From positions 744,001-808,000 of the forward strand of contig NZ_CP062310.1 of assembly GCF_014876775.1 (NCBI RefSeq): 64,000 nucleotides of DNA, written 5' to 3'. The stretch is from Infirmifilum lucidum. GTDB taxonomy: Archaea; Thermoproteota; Thermoprotei; Thermofilales; Thermofilaceae. The position numbers were made by a program, and so were the translations under genes. Below the pieces are notes generated by a model. The model was not told the origin of the DNA. It saw nothing but the letters and a program-made list of their open reading frames with translations, and did no database searches. Numbering within the stretch: position 1 is the first letter of the stretch; the number at the start of each line of letters is the position of its first letter. This document shows positions 50,456 to 60,255 of this stretch, one piece after another.

Positions 50456-50791
50456 GTGACCCAGACTACCAAAACTCAATCGAGAACAATGCTCCCAATA
50501 GATTACCTGCGGAGTTACAGTGGAAAAAATGTCTTTATAAAGCTCAAGGACGGCTCAGAGTATCTCGGAAAACTAAAGATTATCGACCCATCGATGAACA
50601 TTGTCCTGTCAGAAGCTAAGGAGGTAACGGACACTAATAAAGTTCTAGCAATCCTAGGAGATATATTCATACGAGGGAGCAATCTCCTCTTCATTTCGAT
50701 AGAACCCGATAAAGTCACATTCTTTGAGCCAGAGCAGCCCAAACAACCTGAAACGCTTCAGGGACAGAACGCACCGACCGATGATGAGTAG
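50456..50791 (+). CDS. Sm-like (LSm/SmAP) RNA-binding protein
   Basis: This 111-residue protein has Sm1 (GKNVFIKLKDGSEYLGKLKI and the DPSMNIVLSEA stretch) and Sm2 (GDIFIRGSNLLFIS) motifs. The last 30 residues are a polar, acidic tail (EPEQPKQPETLQGQ) not usual in short SmAPs. It forms rings that bind U-rich RNA. GTG 50456 fits leaderless spacing from the TATA box; ATG 50489 is possible. Confidence 0.92.
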   Translation: MTQTTKTQSRTMLPIDYLRSYSGKNVFIKLKDGSEYLGKLKIIDPSMNIVLSEAKEVTDTNKVLAILGDIFIRGSNLLFISIEPDKVTFFEPEQPKQPETLQGQNAPTDDE

Positions 50792-50856
50792 TCATAATTA
50801 CTGCCAGTAATTATCGAAAAACCATATAAACAATCAGACAACCTCCACAACCTTTG

Positions 50857-52080
50857 ATGGCGCAGAAAAATGTGGTAGTTGAAAAGTCGACGTACGTGCC
50901 GCCAGACCTCCTGCCTGTTGAGATTGTAGAGAGAAAGGGTACAGGACATCCCGACTACATCGCTGACTCTATTTCGGAGGCGGCAAGCAGGGAGTTGTCG
51001 AGATACTACCTAGAGAGGTTTGGACGTATTCTACACCATAACCTCGATAAAGTGCTTGTTGTGGGAGGGCAGTCTGCACCTAGATTCGGAGGCGGGGAAG
51101 TACTCCAGCCCATATACATACTCGTATCCGGGAGGGCCACAACAGAGGTCGTGGAACATGATGGCTCGAGGGTACCCATACCTGTCGGCCCCCTGATACT
51201 CAAGGCAACCCGTAACTGGATTAAAGCAAGCCTCCGCTACCTAGACCCAGATCATCACGTAATAATCGACTACAGGATAGGGAAAGGATCTATAGACCTA
51301 GTAGACATATACCAGCGGGCACAGACTTACCCAGGAGCCAACGATACTTCAATGGGTATTGGGTACGCCCCCCTCTCTGAAACCGAGAGATTAGTACTTG
51401 AAACGGAACGCCTGCTGAACTCCCAAAAGATCAAAAAGGAGCTCCCAGCTGTGGGCGAGGATATAAAGGTTATGGGTGTGAGAAAAGGCGATACCATACA
51501 CCTTACTGTGGCTGCTGCAATAGTGTCCAGGCACGTCACCTCAACAGAAGAGTACCTAGAGGTAAAGAAAGAAATAAGAAAACTCATCCTCGAGAAAGCA
51601 GCAGAAATAACAAACAGAAAAGTAGAAGTCTACGTGAATACGGGAGACGACCCGAGCAAGGGAGATAAAGGCGGCTTGTACCTTGTCGTAACCGGTACTT
51701 CAGCTGAACATGGAGATGACGGAGCGACAGGCAGAGGGAACAGAGCAAACGGTCTCATCACGCCCTTCAGGCCCATGTCTTTGGAGGCTACAGCAGGCAA
51801 GAACCCCATAAGCCATATAGGTAAACTGTACAACGTCGTGGCTTTCAACGCTTCCCAGGAAATAGCTCAATTAGACAACATAAAGGAAGTCTATATAAAG
51901 TTGATAAGCCAAATAGGGAAGCCGATAAACGAGCCCCTCCTAGCGTACATTGCGATAAACGCCGACGAGAACACGATATCCCGCGTAAGGCACCAGGCCG
52001 AGGAAATCCTAGCTAAACACCTCGATGGGCTTAATAGGCTATGGGAGAAAGTTCTAAGAGGAGAGGTGGCCCTGTTCTAG
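50857..52080 (+). CDS. mat: Archaeal-type S-adenosylmethionine synthetase
   Basis: This 407-residue enzyme makes SAM from methionine and ATP. Archaeal-type motifs are [60 protein letters not shown] and the glycine-rich [21 protein letters not shown] 50857 is favoured by CCATATAAAC at 50822-50831. It converges with the DUF460 gene with a 4-base overlap. Product feeds the methyltransferases and radical SAM enzyme in this window. Confidence 0.97.
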   Translation: MAQKNVVVEKSTYVPPDLLPVEIVERKGTGHPDYIADSISEAASRELSRYYLERFGRILHHNLDKVLVVGGQSAPRFGGGEVLQPIYILVSGRATTEVVEHDGSRVPIPVGPLILKATRNWIKASLRYLDPDHHVIIDYRIGKGSIDLVDIYQRAQTYPGANDTSMGIGYAPLSETERLVLETERLLNSQKIKKELPAVGEDIKVMGVRKGDTIHLTVAAAIVSRHVTSTEEYLEVKKEIRKLILEKAAEITNRKVEVYVNTGDDPSKGDKGGLYLVVTGTSAEHGDDGATGRGNRANGLITPFRPMSLEATAGKNPISHIGKLYNVVAFNASQEIAQLDNIKEVYIKLISQIGKPINEPLLAYIAINADENTISRVRHQAEEILAKHLDGLNRLWEKVLRGEVALF

Positions 52081-54044
52081 TCCCTCTTTAGCGACTTCAC
52101 TCTTTCTCTCCTGTACTCCTCGAGAATATCTCTAATTCTGGAAGCATTGCTTGAATACCTTGACTTAACGGCCTCCACGAGCCTCCTACTCTCCAAGACT
52201 AGTATTGGGCCTACGTCAACATAGTCCACAACGTCTTCAAGAGAAGTTAAATAGAACTCCGGTGGTGTGACCTTGTAAAAGGTCTCCAATTCTCCTCTAC
52301 CCCTCACAATAATAATGCCACGACCAGAGGAGCTCGCCAACTTCTCAACAATCGCCTTCATCGTATCCAGCGGGTAATGCCTGTCCACGAATATCACAGG
52401 GTCAACAATGCTCTGAAGCACGCCCTCGTCTTCCCTAATTCTCTCGAGGAGCCACGAGAGCTTTAAAGCAAGCCTGTAGCGTCCCGTCACGAGGCCTACG
52501 AGGATGCCCTCCAGCTTCTCGAGCCGCCCGCTATACTCCTGCAACTGATCCCTCAGTTCTACAAGCTCCCCCTGCAACTGTTCAACCTTCGCCTCAAGTT
52601 TTGCCTTATCAATGTCCGTGCCGAGAGTCCTCTTGACATGAAGGATCCTCCTAAGCGTGTCCTCTAACTCGAAGACTCTACTCTTCACCTCTCGCATTTC
52701 GAGCTGGAGAGCCTTATTCTCGAGGAGCAGTCTTTCGGTCATCCTCCGGTAGAACTTCAATTGATCCTCGATGCTTCCTCGAGACACCTCCTGTAATATG
52801 AGCTCCTCCTTGGTCGTCAGTTGAAGGTATTCCCTCACCGCCTCCCTTACAGCAAGCGAAACGGGAACCCCCCTGACAACCCGGAACTTCGCAGCGTCCA
52901 GAGGTACCGTAAAGCCGTACCTGCCCGCCTCTCTCTCGACAGCCTCGAACTTGTCGCGGTACTCATGGAACGCCTTAAGAGCTGCAGCCAACGCATCTCT
53001 TTGGTGAGCATTCTCCACTTGTGCGTGCGCGGACACTAACATTCTCTTCTCCTCTACACTTAGGCTATGTTGGGGGGAGAATAGCACTGCCCCGATCTCC
53101 GAGGCCAACTTCTTTACATAAGATGGGGGAGGAGTCACGTCGGTGGCAACTATAGCTGGCCGTCCGAGCTCTAACAGTAATCTGATAAGCTGTCCCCTGC
53201 CTAGCAGTTTCCTCGAAAAGACACTAACTACACTTCCACTGAAATCGAGAACTGCTACTCCTGTCGTCATTCCAGGGTCTACGCCTACGATTAAGTAGCG
53301 CTCGCTCCTCATGACCCGTTTCTCTGCCCTGCTGAGGGGCCTATACTCGATGCCGTCACGCCTAACAGGCGTGACCTCAACGAAGAGGTCGTGTCCAGAC
53401 TCCGACTTTATTATCCCGTTTAGCCTATCACGAGGAGCGTAGACTATGAAGGTTGCCCCGACAATGCCCCAGCCGCTCTTCCTCATAAAGAGGTCGTAGT
53501 CTAGTCCTGCCCTTTCCAGCTTCTCACGAATCTCATATACCTTTCTCTTGACGAGCTGCTCTATGTTACGCTTGAAGCGCTCTCGACTCATACCCCCCTG
53601 GCCGGGGACTCTCCCGCGTCCCACATGTATTCTCGTCTCCTCCTCGAATACCAGGACTTCTGACCCCAAGCCCTTACTGGCAAGTAACGCCAAGATCTCC
53701 GCCGTTCTCAGTGGATCTAGCTTCCCGTGACACATTCCCGTCAGAGCACAGAGAGCTTCGACGCTTACTACCCTGTCTCCGAGGCGGGTAACCTCTATGA
53801 GCTTTGGAATCTTGCCTGGGACTCGTTTTAAGACTTCTGCTAAGCCTCGGAGGTCTCTGGCCAACTCGTAGACGTTGTCTACTGCGATAGCCTCAACATT
53901 TTTTTCACAGACAAGCGCTAGGACTTCGCTAAGAGTAGCGCTTTCAACCCTTAAAACAACACGTTCACCGTCCACTAGAACAGCCGCGAAAGAGGGCTCA
54001 CCTGCTTGAGGCGAAGACCCCGGCAGTATGTCTAGGCCTAGCAC
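52077..54044 (-). CDS. DUF460 (COG2433) RNase H-fold nuclease-like protein
   Basis: This 655-residue protein has an N-terminal RNase H-like domain starting at residue 1 and a second RuvC/RNase H-like core (YLIVGVDPGMTTGVAVLDFS, ending with HQRDALAAALKAFHEY). A long coiled coil follows (about residues 415-530), then a C-terminal alpha/beta domain (SSSGRGIIIVRGRGELE). This is the archaeal DUF460/COG2433 layout. The acidic residues expected for metal binding are kept (D in GVDPG, D in QRDALAAA). Suggested roles are in nucleic-acid processing; none is firmly established to my knowledge. Confidence 0.88.
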   Translation of the reverse strand: MLGLDILPGSSPQAGEPSFAAVLVDGERVVLRVESATLSEVLALVCEKNVEAIAVDNVYELARDLRGLAEVLKRVPGKIPKLIEVTRLGDRVVSVEALCALTGMCHGKLDPLRTAEILALLASKGLGSEVLVFEEETRIHVGRGRVPGQGGMSRERFKRNIEQLVKRKVYEIREKLERAGLDYDLFMRKSGWGIVGATFIVYAPRDRLNGIIKSESGHDLFVEVTPVRRDGIEYRPLSRAEKRVMRSERYLIVGVDPGMTTGVAVLDFSGSVVSVFSRKLLGRGQLIRLLLELGRPAIVATDVTPPPSYVKKLASEIGAVLFSPQHSLSVEEKRMLVSAHAQVENAHQRDALAAALKAFHEYRDKFEAVEREAGRYGFTVPLDAAKFRVVRGVPVSLAVREAVREYLQLTTKEELILQEVSRGSIEDQLKFYRRMTERLLLENKALQLEMREVKSRVFELEDTLRRILHVKRTLGTDIDKAKLEAKVEQLQGELVELRDQLQEYSGRLEKLEGILVGLVTGRYRLALKLSWLLERIREDEGVLQSIVDPVIFVDRHYPLDTMKAIVEKLASSSGRGIIIVRGRGELETFYKVTPPEFYLTSLEDVVDYVDVGPILVLESRRLVEAVKSRYSSNASRIRDILEEYRRERVKSLKRD

Positions 54045-54156
54045 TCGACGGAATATCGAGACCCCCGTTTCTGTTACGAAAAATGGGGTATTAATTCTTT
54101 GACAACAGGACTGCGTCGCCAGGTCTTACCTAGCATCCTCCCTGCTTTCCTGCTAC

Positions 54157-55095
54157 TCACCCCCCCTCCTCGGGGCCGTCTGCGTAGAGTGTAGAGGTGG
54201 GGTATGAACTTATTCTCTCAAAGAGCTCGCTAAGGTACTGTTCCTTGTTGATAGCTATTCTATATTTTCTCTCAAAGAAGTTCACGATGTTCTCGACGTC
54301 TCTTCTCAAATAGGATGTGGCATTCGGGTGAGAAGATGAGACCCATTGAGGCCAGTCCAGTAACCTGATGCCTCCTTCTTCAGTCAAAATCACGTTGAAC
54401 TCGTTTAAATCTCCGTGAACCACACCAGCCTTATACGCCTTCTCGACTTCGCTTAGAATCTTCTCTAGGATAGCTCTGGGGTCATCAAGAGGAGGAACTT
54501 CGGAGAGCTCAACCCCTTCGACATACTCTGTGACTACAATGTGGCGATTCCAGTCAATGGGCTCTGGGACAGCTACACGCTCACGCCATAAAATCTTTAG
54601 CGCGTGGTATTCATTCCGGGCTGCCAGCCTCGAGAGGTATAACCAAGAAAAATGTCTTTTGTCGGCGACATAGCGTCTAACCCTCTTCACACTCCTGAAG
54701 CTCGTCCTGCCTACCCTGTGAACCTTAACGGCTACTATTCTCTCACCTGGAGTCTTTCCGAGATAGACTTCCGATTCCTTACCTTCACCTACAGGGGTCT
54801 CCGAGACAGCGATAAGAGTACCTCTCTTGACGAGAGTGTTGAGGGCTAAGCAGTCATAACCACGGCTCGTTAAAATGTAGCCCGTAAAACTCCCTCGATG
54901 CCTCTGAACAAGACCAAGTCTATTGAGTTTTTTGAGAATGGACTCTACATAGCCCCTCTCATACCCCGAGATCGAGATTATTAGCTCTATATTGACGTAC
55001 TCATGATTGATCATGCCTCTCTCTACGGACGCTAATATTCTCAGGTCGCCGCTAGTAAGCTCCTTGAGACTCCATGCAGAGAATCGAATACTCAC
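54157..55095 (-). CDS. rio2: Serine/threonine protein kinase Rio2
   Basis: This 312-residue protein has the Rio2 winged-helix N-domain (about residues 1-90), the ATP-contact VGEGKESEVYLGK, the catalytic VVHGDLNEFNVIL and the metal motif IRLLDWPQW. Rio2 is needed for small ribosomal subunit maturation. The length matches archaeal members. It lies upstream of the DUF460 gene by about 110 bases on the same strand. Confidence 0.95.
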   Translation of the reverse strand: MSIRFSAWSLKELTSGDLRILASVERGMINHEYVNIELIISISGYERGYVESILKKLNRLGLVQRHRGSFTGYILTSRGYDCLALNTLVKRGTLIAVSETPVGEGKESEVYLGKTPGERIVAVKVHRVGRTSFRSVKRVRRYVADKRHFSWLYLSRLAARNEYHALKILWRERVAVPEPIDWNRHIVVTEYVEGVELSEVPPLDDPRAILEKILSEVEKAYKAGVVHGDLNEFNVILTEEGGIRLLDWPQWVSSSHPNATSYLRRDVENIVNFFERKYRIAINKEQYLSELFERISSYPTSTLYADGPEEGG

Positions 55096-55197
55096 ATGTT
55101 TATTACGTACTCGAGGCCTTTTAATTTACCCTCTCCCCCCTTGGGCCGCCTGGACATGGAGGAGGGAAAGCTTTTTCGGCACGGGGTTAGTAAGCTA

Positions 55198-55256
55198 TGG
55201 TGATGATGATACAGCTCGCGGTTGAAGCGGTGAAAGCACCTTCGATTTCTGAAAAA
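55198..55256 (+). ncRNA. C/D box sRNA candidate
   Basis: C box ATGATGA (55203-55209), 12-base guide, D' box TTGA (55222-55225), 4-base spacer, C' box GTGAAAG (55230-55236), 12-base guide, D box CTGA (55249-55252). TATGG before C can pair with CCATA after D, with small internal bulges. It lies in the 168-base gap between two leftward genes. Geometry is the standard archaeal dual-guide form. rRNA or tRNA targets were not identified. Confidence 0.6.
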
Positions 55257-55263
55257 CCATACC

Positions 55264-55974
55264 CTATAAAAAGCCCAGTAATCCTCTAGGTTTTATCTCG
55301 ATCATCTTAACCTCTCCTACCGCCGGTAATGCCACATTATAGATGGGGGTTGAACCGATGAAGTCTGTGTGAATCTTGCTCTCGTGCAAGTGCCCATGTA
55401 CTACTACATCTACTGGAAACCTTCGGAGTATATTCGCGAGCTTCTTGCTCGACATCTCCTCCCAGAATCTCTCGTTCTCCCCAGTTAATGTCCGGCACAT
55501 CGGGGGGTAATGAGTTAGGAGCACCGTTCTCTTGTTACCACTAAACGCTGCCAGTAATTCCTGAAGCTTTCTTAGCCTCTTCTCGTAGATCTCGTGGATG
55601 TTTGGTACGTTCTCTCTCTGCCACCGGGTGGGTTTGTCAAGTAGGCCTGTAGTACCTATAACGACGAGCTCGTCTTCAAGTGCAAGCCTGACGTAGGAGT
55701 CGTCGAGCCAGATTACCTCCGGACACTCCTCTTTGAGCCTATCGTGGACTTCTAGGTAGTCCTCGTTCCCGAAGACAGAGACTGCTGGTGTACCCGGCAG
55801 GCTTTTAATCAGGGCGTCTTGTACGGGCTTGCACATCCTGTAGTCCCCTTTCTTCACCACGTCGCCTGCAATCAGGACAGCCGAGACGCCTCCTCGAGGA
55901 ACTGTTCTCAGAGAAGACAGGAGCAACGGTAGGTACTCAGGTGAGTGGACGTCAGCAAAGGCTAGAACTCTCAC
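55264..55974 (-). CDS. Calcineurin-like metallophosphoesterase
   Basis: This 236-residue protein has phosphoesterase motifs DVHSPEY, AGDVVKKGDY, FGNEDY (usual GNHD), LLTHYPP and VVHGHLHESK. Asparagine is kept in GNED but histidine is replaced by glutamate at the usual proton-donor site. It overlaps the ECF transporter T gene by 4 bases and is last in that operon. Substrate unknown; cyclic nucleotides, phosphoproteins or coenzymes are possible. Confidence 0.88.
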   Translation of the reverse strand: MRVLAFADVHSPEYLPLLLSSLRTVPRGGVSAVLIAGDVVKKGDYRMCKPVQDALIKSLPGTPAVSVFGNEDYLEVHDRLKEECPEVIWLDDSYVRLALEDELVVIGTTGLLDKPTRWQRENVPNIHEIYEKRLRKLQELLAAFSGNKRTVLLTHYPPMCRTLTGENERFWEEMSSKKLANILRRFPVDVVVHGHLHESKIHTDFIGSTPIYNVALPAVGEVKMIEIKPRGLLGFL

Positions 55975-56708
55975 GGCAAGCGTCCCCTCAATGAAGCCAG
56001 GAATACGATGGCAAATAGAAGTGTTAGGAGGAGCATAAAGGCGTCTCTTTTCGTAAACGAGAGCTTTTTGACCCTTGTCGGCTTCACGCGGGCACCGAAG
56101 CCTCTCGATTCTAGGGCTTCGGCAATCATCAGGCTACGCCTCACCTCAAATATTACTAGAGGCACCATAAGGTACACATAGTTCTTAATGCGGGTAGTGA
56201 GGCTACCTTTTTCGAGTTCAAAACCCCGACTTCTAAGAGCGTCCAATACTATCTGGACGTCCTGCGCGAGCGTCGGGACAAACCGGAAGGACATTGTCAC
56301 CAGTAACGAGTAGTCTCGAGGCAAGCGCATTTCCTCAAGTGCTAATGCCAGTTCATCGGGGGGTGTTGTGAGGAAGAATATGGAAAACGCTGTAGTAAGT
56401 ACGAGGAAACGCAGCGTCATTGCTAGAGGCAGTAGTAGTCCTTCATTTATAGCTGTGAGCCAGTTCAGCAGGAATATCATTCCAGCAAGGGGTAAAACCC
56501 CCTTTACTCCCTTCGCCAGCATGGTCAGTCTCTTCGCCGTGAGAGCGGCGAGCAAAATAACCCCTAGTAGGACAAACTGGTGATGAATACTTAGTGTGAG
56601 TAGAGATAGTGCTGCTACTGTGACAGAAAACACAAACCTGGTACGGGGATCCAGTCTATCAAAAAAAGACTCCCTCCTGGTAAATCTAAATGCCCTCAAT
56701 GCCTCCAT
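55971..56708 (-). CDS. ecfT: ECF transporter transmembrane component EcfT
   Basis: This 245-residue protein has about five to six helices and the two coupling motifs (ALRSRGFELEKG and ALESRGFGARVK) that bind the ATPases, typical of EcfT/CbiQ. ATG 56708 gives a cytoplasmic start FRFTRRESFFDRLDPRTRF, normal for the family. It overlaps ecfA by 23 bases. ECF transporters take up vitamins, cobalt or nickel using an S component that is not found in this window. Confidence 0.93.
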   Translation of the reverse strand: MEALRAFRFTRRESFFDRLDPRTRFVFSVTVAALSLLTLSIHHQFVLLGVILLAALTAKRLTMLAKGVKGVLPLAGMIFLLNWLTAINEGLLLPLAMTLRFLVLTTAFSIFFLTTPPDELALALEEMRLPRDYSLLVTMSFRFVPTLAQDVQIVLDALRSRGFELEKGSLTTRIKNYVYLMVPLVIFEVRRSLMIAEALESRGFGARVKPTRVKKLSFTKRDAFMLLLTLLFAIVFLASLRGRLP

Positions 56709-57543
56709 GCCTCCCCCCGAAGAGAGCATCCAGTAATCCGTCTAGATCATATATATCGTACTCCGCAAAACGCTCGCCGAACAGGACTCTAGCAAGTCTC
56801 ACGGGTTGAGGTGGCAGGAGGTGGGCACGCCTCAGAAGGGCTTGCTGCGTGAAGAGCTCTCTAGGGGGTGCAGAGGCAATAATCCTCCCCTCCGACATCA
56901 GGTATACTCTATCCACGTGCTCCATTACAAACTCGATATCATGCGTGACGATAACCACAGTTTTCCCCATTGTTCTCAGCAGATTTAGAATCTCCGATAT
57001 CTTCTCCTTTTGCACGTAGTCTTGCCCTGCTGTAGGCTCATCGAGAACAATGATCTCAGGGTCATAGGCTAGGACGGCGGCAATAGCTAGGCGTTTACGC
57101 TCACCCACGCTTAGGCTGTAAGGAGACCTGTCCTTGTATCGGTACAGCTCCATCATCTTCAAAGCCCATTCTACTCTGCGCTCAATAACTTCCATTGGAA
57201 AGTTAAAGTTTCTGAGTGCGAAAGCCACTTCGTCGTATACTGTCTCCCCGAAGAGTTGATGGTCTGGGTTCTGGAAGACTAGACCCACTATCCTCGAGAG
57301 CCCTGCGACCGAGTGCTCACGTGTATCCCTACCTTTTATTAAAACTCTCCCCCTAGTCGGCTTTAGTACACCGTTAAAGTGCTTTATCAACGTTGTTTTA
57401 CCCGCGCCATTTTCACCCATTATCGCCACGAATTCCCCGCTCGAGACAGTCATGCTTACGCCTCTCAACGCTTCAACACCATCGGGGTACTCGTAGTAGA
57501 CGTCTTCAACCCTAATTACGTGCTCCGTCCCCTCGCCTGCCAT
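56686..57543 (-). CDS. ECF transporter ATP-binding protein 2
   Basis: This 285-residue ABC ATPase has Walker A GENGAGKTT, Q-loop LVFQNPDHQLFGETV, a degenerate signature LSVGERKR, Walker B IIVLDEPTAGQD and H-loop VTHDIE. The QNPDHQ loop is typical of energy-coupling factor ATPases. It overlaps ecfT and the first ATPase gene (32 bases), so all are co-expressed. It pairs with the other ATPase as a heterodimer. Confidence 0.93.
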   Translation of the reverse strand: MAGEGTEHVIRVEDVYYEYPDGVEALRGVSMTVSSGEFVAIMGENGAGKTTLIKHFNGVLKPTRGRVLIKGRDTREHSVAGLSRIVGLVFQNPDHQLFGETVYDEVAFALRNFNFPMEVIERRVEWALKMMELYRYKDRSPYSLSVGERKRLAIAAVLAYDPEIIVLDEPTAGQDYVQKEKISEILNLLRTMGKTVVIVTHDIEFVMEHVDRVYLMSEGRIIASAPPRELFTQQALLRRAHLLPPQPVRLARVLFGERFAEYDIYDLDGLLDALFGGRHGGIEGI

Positions 57544-58381
57544 TACACAACTCCCTCAATTTTTTCAAAGCCTCAATAGCGACATGCTCCGGAGATAGAG
57601 TCTTCGTATTCAGGCGCACCCCAAGGTCTTCGAGCCTCTCAATAAACTTTACAATAAATGGCTTCCCCGTTATGTGCCCGTACTTCCTCACCCCCTCTAG
57701 GGGTTCTCCATCAAAGACTATCTCCCCATCTGACATGATGACAACCCTGTCCGCGAATGGCATAGCTACTTCGAGCCTGTGTTCAATGACGAGTGCTAAG
57801 ACACGTTGTTTTAAAGTCGTCCTTCTAACTATGCCTAATACTTTCAATGCCGTCAGCGGGTCAAGGTTGGCTGTGGGCTCGTCCAGGACAAGAATCTCTG
57901 GTTCCAAGACCATTACAGAAGCAAGGGCCACTTTTTGTTGTTGCCCTCCGCTCAGCTCGAAAGGGGACTTGTCTCTCAACTCCCATAACCCGTACTCTCT
58001 GAGAGCATTCTCTACTCTCTTATGTATCTCTTCTGGAGAATAACCCGCGTTTTCCAGGCCAAACGCTATCTCCCTTTCGACTGACGTGAAAAACAGCTGG
58101 TTTTCGGGGTTTTGGAAGACAAAGCCGACATGCCCTGCTAGCACGTGAGTCGGCGTCCTCCTGGGGTCTAGGCCTTTCACGCTAACATGTCCTTTAAGCT
58201 CTCCGCCGTAGAAGTTCGGTATCAGTCCATTTATTATTCGAGCGAGAGTACTTTTCCCGCATCCACTGGGGCCTAGCAATAATATGAATTCACCTCTATC
58301 TGCTACGAGATTTATGTTCTTTAAGACCCAGTCCTCGCTATCAGGGTACCTATAATAGACGTTTCCCAGTTCTAAGAGCAA
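57512..58381 (-). CDS. ECF transporter ATP-binding protein 1
   Basis: This 289-residue ABC ATPase has Walker A GPSGCGKST, Q-loop VFQNPENQLFFTSV, signature LSGGQQQK, Walker B ILVLDEPTANLD and the switch region VIEHR. Start is a TTG at 58381, 12 bases after the upstream YchF gene. A C-terminal tail of about 60 residues follows the ATPase core, as in many CbiO proteins. Confidence 0.93.
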   Translation of the reverse strand: MLLELGNVYYRYPDSEDWVLKNINLVADRGEFILLLGPSGCGKSTLARIINGLIPNFYGGELKGHVSVKGLDPRRTPTHVLAGHVGFVFQNPENQLFFTSVEREIAFGLENAGYSPEEIHKRVENALREYGLWELRDKSPFELSGGQQQKVALASVMVLEPEILVLDEPTANLDPLTALKVLGIVRRTTLKQRVLALVIEHRLEVAMPFADRVVIMSDGEIVFDGEPLEGVRKYGHITGKPFIVKFIERLEDLGVRLNTKTLSPEHVAIEALKKLRELCNGRRGDGARN

Positions 58382-58393
58382 AGAGCGACACCC

Positions 58394-59593
58394 CTAGGCC
58401 CTGGCTACTATCTTGATTACCATGCGGTGTGAGAGCCTCTCATCCGCACCCACCCGCTTCCCGCTTCTGGCATCAATCGCCGAGACAAAATTCTCGCCTA
58501 GGTCTGTGTGAACAATATAGGCGAGTCCCCTAGCCGTAGTGTCCCCAGGCACGATTAACACGTCTGGCAACACATTGCCTTGATGGTCAGTAAATTTTTT
58601 CTCATTTTCAACCGGGAAGACAGCGATCATGCCGAGTACATCGAAGACAGCTGTGTCTATTGCGTTTTGCACGCCTGTGCTACCCCAGCGCTTGAACACT
58701 TTCTCTCTAATGTACTCCAGCGCCCTCTCCTGTTCGGGCTTGAGCCCTCCAATGATCTTGAAGTCGCTCTCCCCAGGAATATACTCTATTAGTCCCGCTT
58801 TAGCCGCCTTCTTTAGAGCGAGCTCTGCCTCCGCGCTCGTCGGTATCACCTTGTACCTAGACCCTAGCTCTTTAATCATCCTCTTAATATTATCCTCTGC
58901 CGGGTCGAGATCAGCCTTGTTTGCGACTATGATAATCGGTTTATACCTTTCCCGAACCGCTGTCACTAATTGTAAGACGTCTTCCTTCGACCAGGAGGTC
59001 GCCCTCTTGTTCTGAAGCCCTAACTCGTCAATGACCCTCTGTACAAGTTCAGGCTTTATCCCAAGCCCGCTGAAGCGCGCATATAATTCGTCATACTTTC
59101 TCTGCAAGTCAATGAGCTTTGATACCCTCTCCCAGTCTTTATAAACTATCTGGTACATCCACATCGCTATTTCTCTCTCTAGAAAAACAACGTCCTCCAT
59201 AGGGTCATGACTACCAGGCTTTATGGGACGCCCCTCCTCGTCTGTAGCACCAGCCGCATCGACAACATGTAGGAGAGCCGGTGCCCGCCGTAGATGGTCT
59301 AGGAACATGTTGCCAAGTCCCCTGCCTTCCCAAGCCCCGGGGACAAGCCCGGCAACATCTATTAGTTCAATGGGCGCAAACCGCCAGCCATTGATACATA
59401 TTGAGTTGCGAGGATTATCCTTGACACCAAGCTCCTTGCATACACACTTGAGTCTGACGTATCCCACACCTATGTTGGGATTTATCGTTGTGAAGGGGTA
59501 AGGTGCTCTCTTGACGTCGATGAGAGTAGCAGCGGCAAAGAAGGTCGACTTCCCTGTATTGGGCTTCCCGACTACACCAAGCTGGACAGGCAC
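58394..59593 (-). CDS. ychF: YchF/OLA1-related GTPase (archaeal type)
   Basis: This 399-residue protein has G1 GKPNTGKST, G3-like DVAGLVPGA and G4 NKAD, and a C-terminal TGS-like domain (FPVENEKKFTDHQGNVLPDV, ARGLAYIVHTDLG). Cysteines in a KCVCKELG region are usual in the archaeal form. It is thought to act on ribosomes and may prefer ATP as OLA1 does. It lies upstream of the ECF genes on the same strand by 12 bases. Confidence 0.92.
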   Translation of the reverse strand: MPVQLGVVGKPNTGKSTFFAAATLIDVKRAPYPFTTINPNIGVGYVRLKCVCKELGVKDNPRNSICINGWRFAPIELIDVAGLVPGAWEGRGLGNMFLDHLRRAPALLHVVDAAGATDEEGRPIKPGSHDPMEDVVFLEREIAMWMYQIVYKDWERVSKLIDLQRKYDELYARFSGLGIKPELVQRVIDELGLQNKRATSWSKEDVLQLVTAVRERYKPIIIVANKADLDPAEDNIKRMIKELGSRYKVIPTSAEAELALKKAAKAGLIEYIPGESDFKIIGGLKPEQERALEYIREKVFKRWGSTGVQNAIDTAVFDVLGMIAVFPVENEKKFTDHQGNVLPDVLIVPGDTTARGLAYIVHTDLGENFVSAIDARSGKRVGADERLSHRMVIKIVARA

Positions 59594-59685
59594 GCGATAA
59601 GAACATCTAACGCGGATATTAAGTTTAAAGTTAAACGAGTTAAGCCTCCGCCTCGGGCGCTCATAGCGCCAGCTCTTGTTTTATA

Positions 59686-60255
59686 CTACATGAACCACTT
59701 AAAAACAAAGTATCTTATTTTGCCGTCTATCGGATCTCTATAGGCCAGTATAAACTTCTTCTTCACAGAGTGGGAGAGCCTGCCTGCCCGGATGATCTCT
59801 AGGGGATCCAGTTTACTGTCATAGTTGAGAACATGTACCAAGAACGGGGCATGGTCAATCCCAGGCCCGAGCTTGTAGACGGCAAAAGTCGAGCCGAACT
59901 TCATGCCAGACTTGACTACATAGCCCCGGCCTCTCAGATCCTTGTAGACAGCATATGCGTCGTCAAAATTCTCATAAACCCTTCTGGCAAGCTGTTTAAG
60001 AGCGTCTATACTTACTGCTTCACCACTTTCATTTAAAACCTCCAGGCACCCACGCTCTGCCAGGTATACAGCGTCGAACAGTGAGAGCTCGAGTTCCTTC
60101 TTTACATCAGGAGTCTTTGGCTTCGGGACAGTAAAAAAACGCCCGAAGAACCCTCCTCTAAAATATAGGGCATTTGCCTTCTCGCGGTCAAAAATAACTA
60201 CGCGCCCCCCGAGGAGCACGCCCCTAATCTTCTCACACTGCTCCACGCGAATCAC
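59686..60255 (-). CDS. endA: tRNA-intron splicing endonuclease EndA, catalytic subunit
   Basis: This 189-residue enzyme cuts bulge-helix-bulge sites in tRNA introns. The C-terminal catalytic domain has RGYVVKSGMKFGSTFAVYK (Tyr), GPGIDHAPFLVHVL (His) and the Lys-containing SVKKKFILAYRD, so the full triad is present. Crenarchaeal enzymes usually pair with a second, degenerate subunit, which is not seen here. GTG 60255 is a best guess; TTG 60264 is also possible, and earlier starts run into the divergent gene. The tRNA-Arg in this window is a likely substrate. Confidence 0.9.
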   Translation of the reverse strand: MIRVEQCEKIRGVLLGGRVVIFDREKANALYFRGGFFGRFFTVPKPKTPDVKKELELSLFDAVYLAERGCLEVLNESGEAVSIDALKQLARRVYENFDDAYAVYKDLRGRGYVVKSGMKFGSTFAVYKLGPGIDHAPFLVHVLNYDSKLDPLEIIRAGRLSHSVKKKFILAYRDPIDGKIRYFVFKWFM

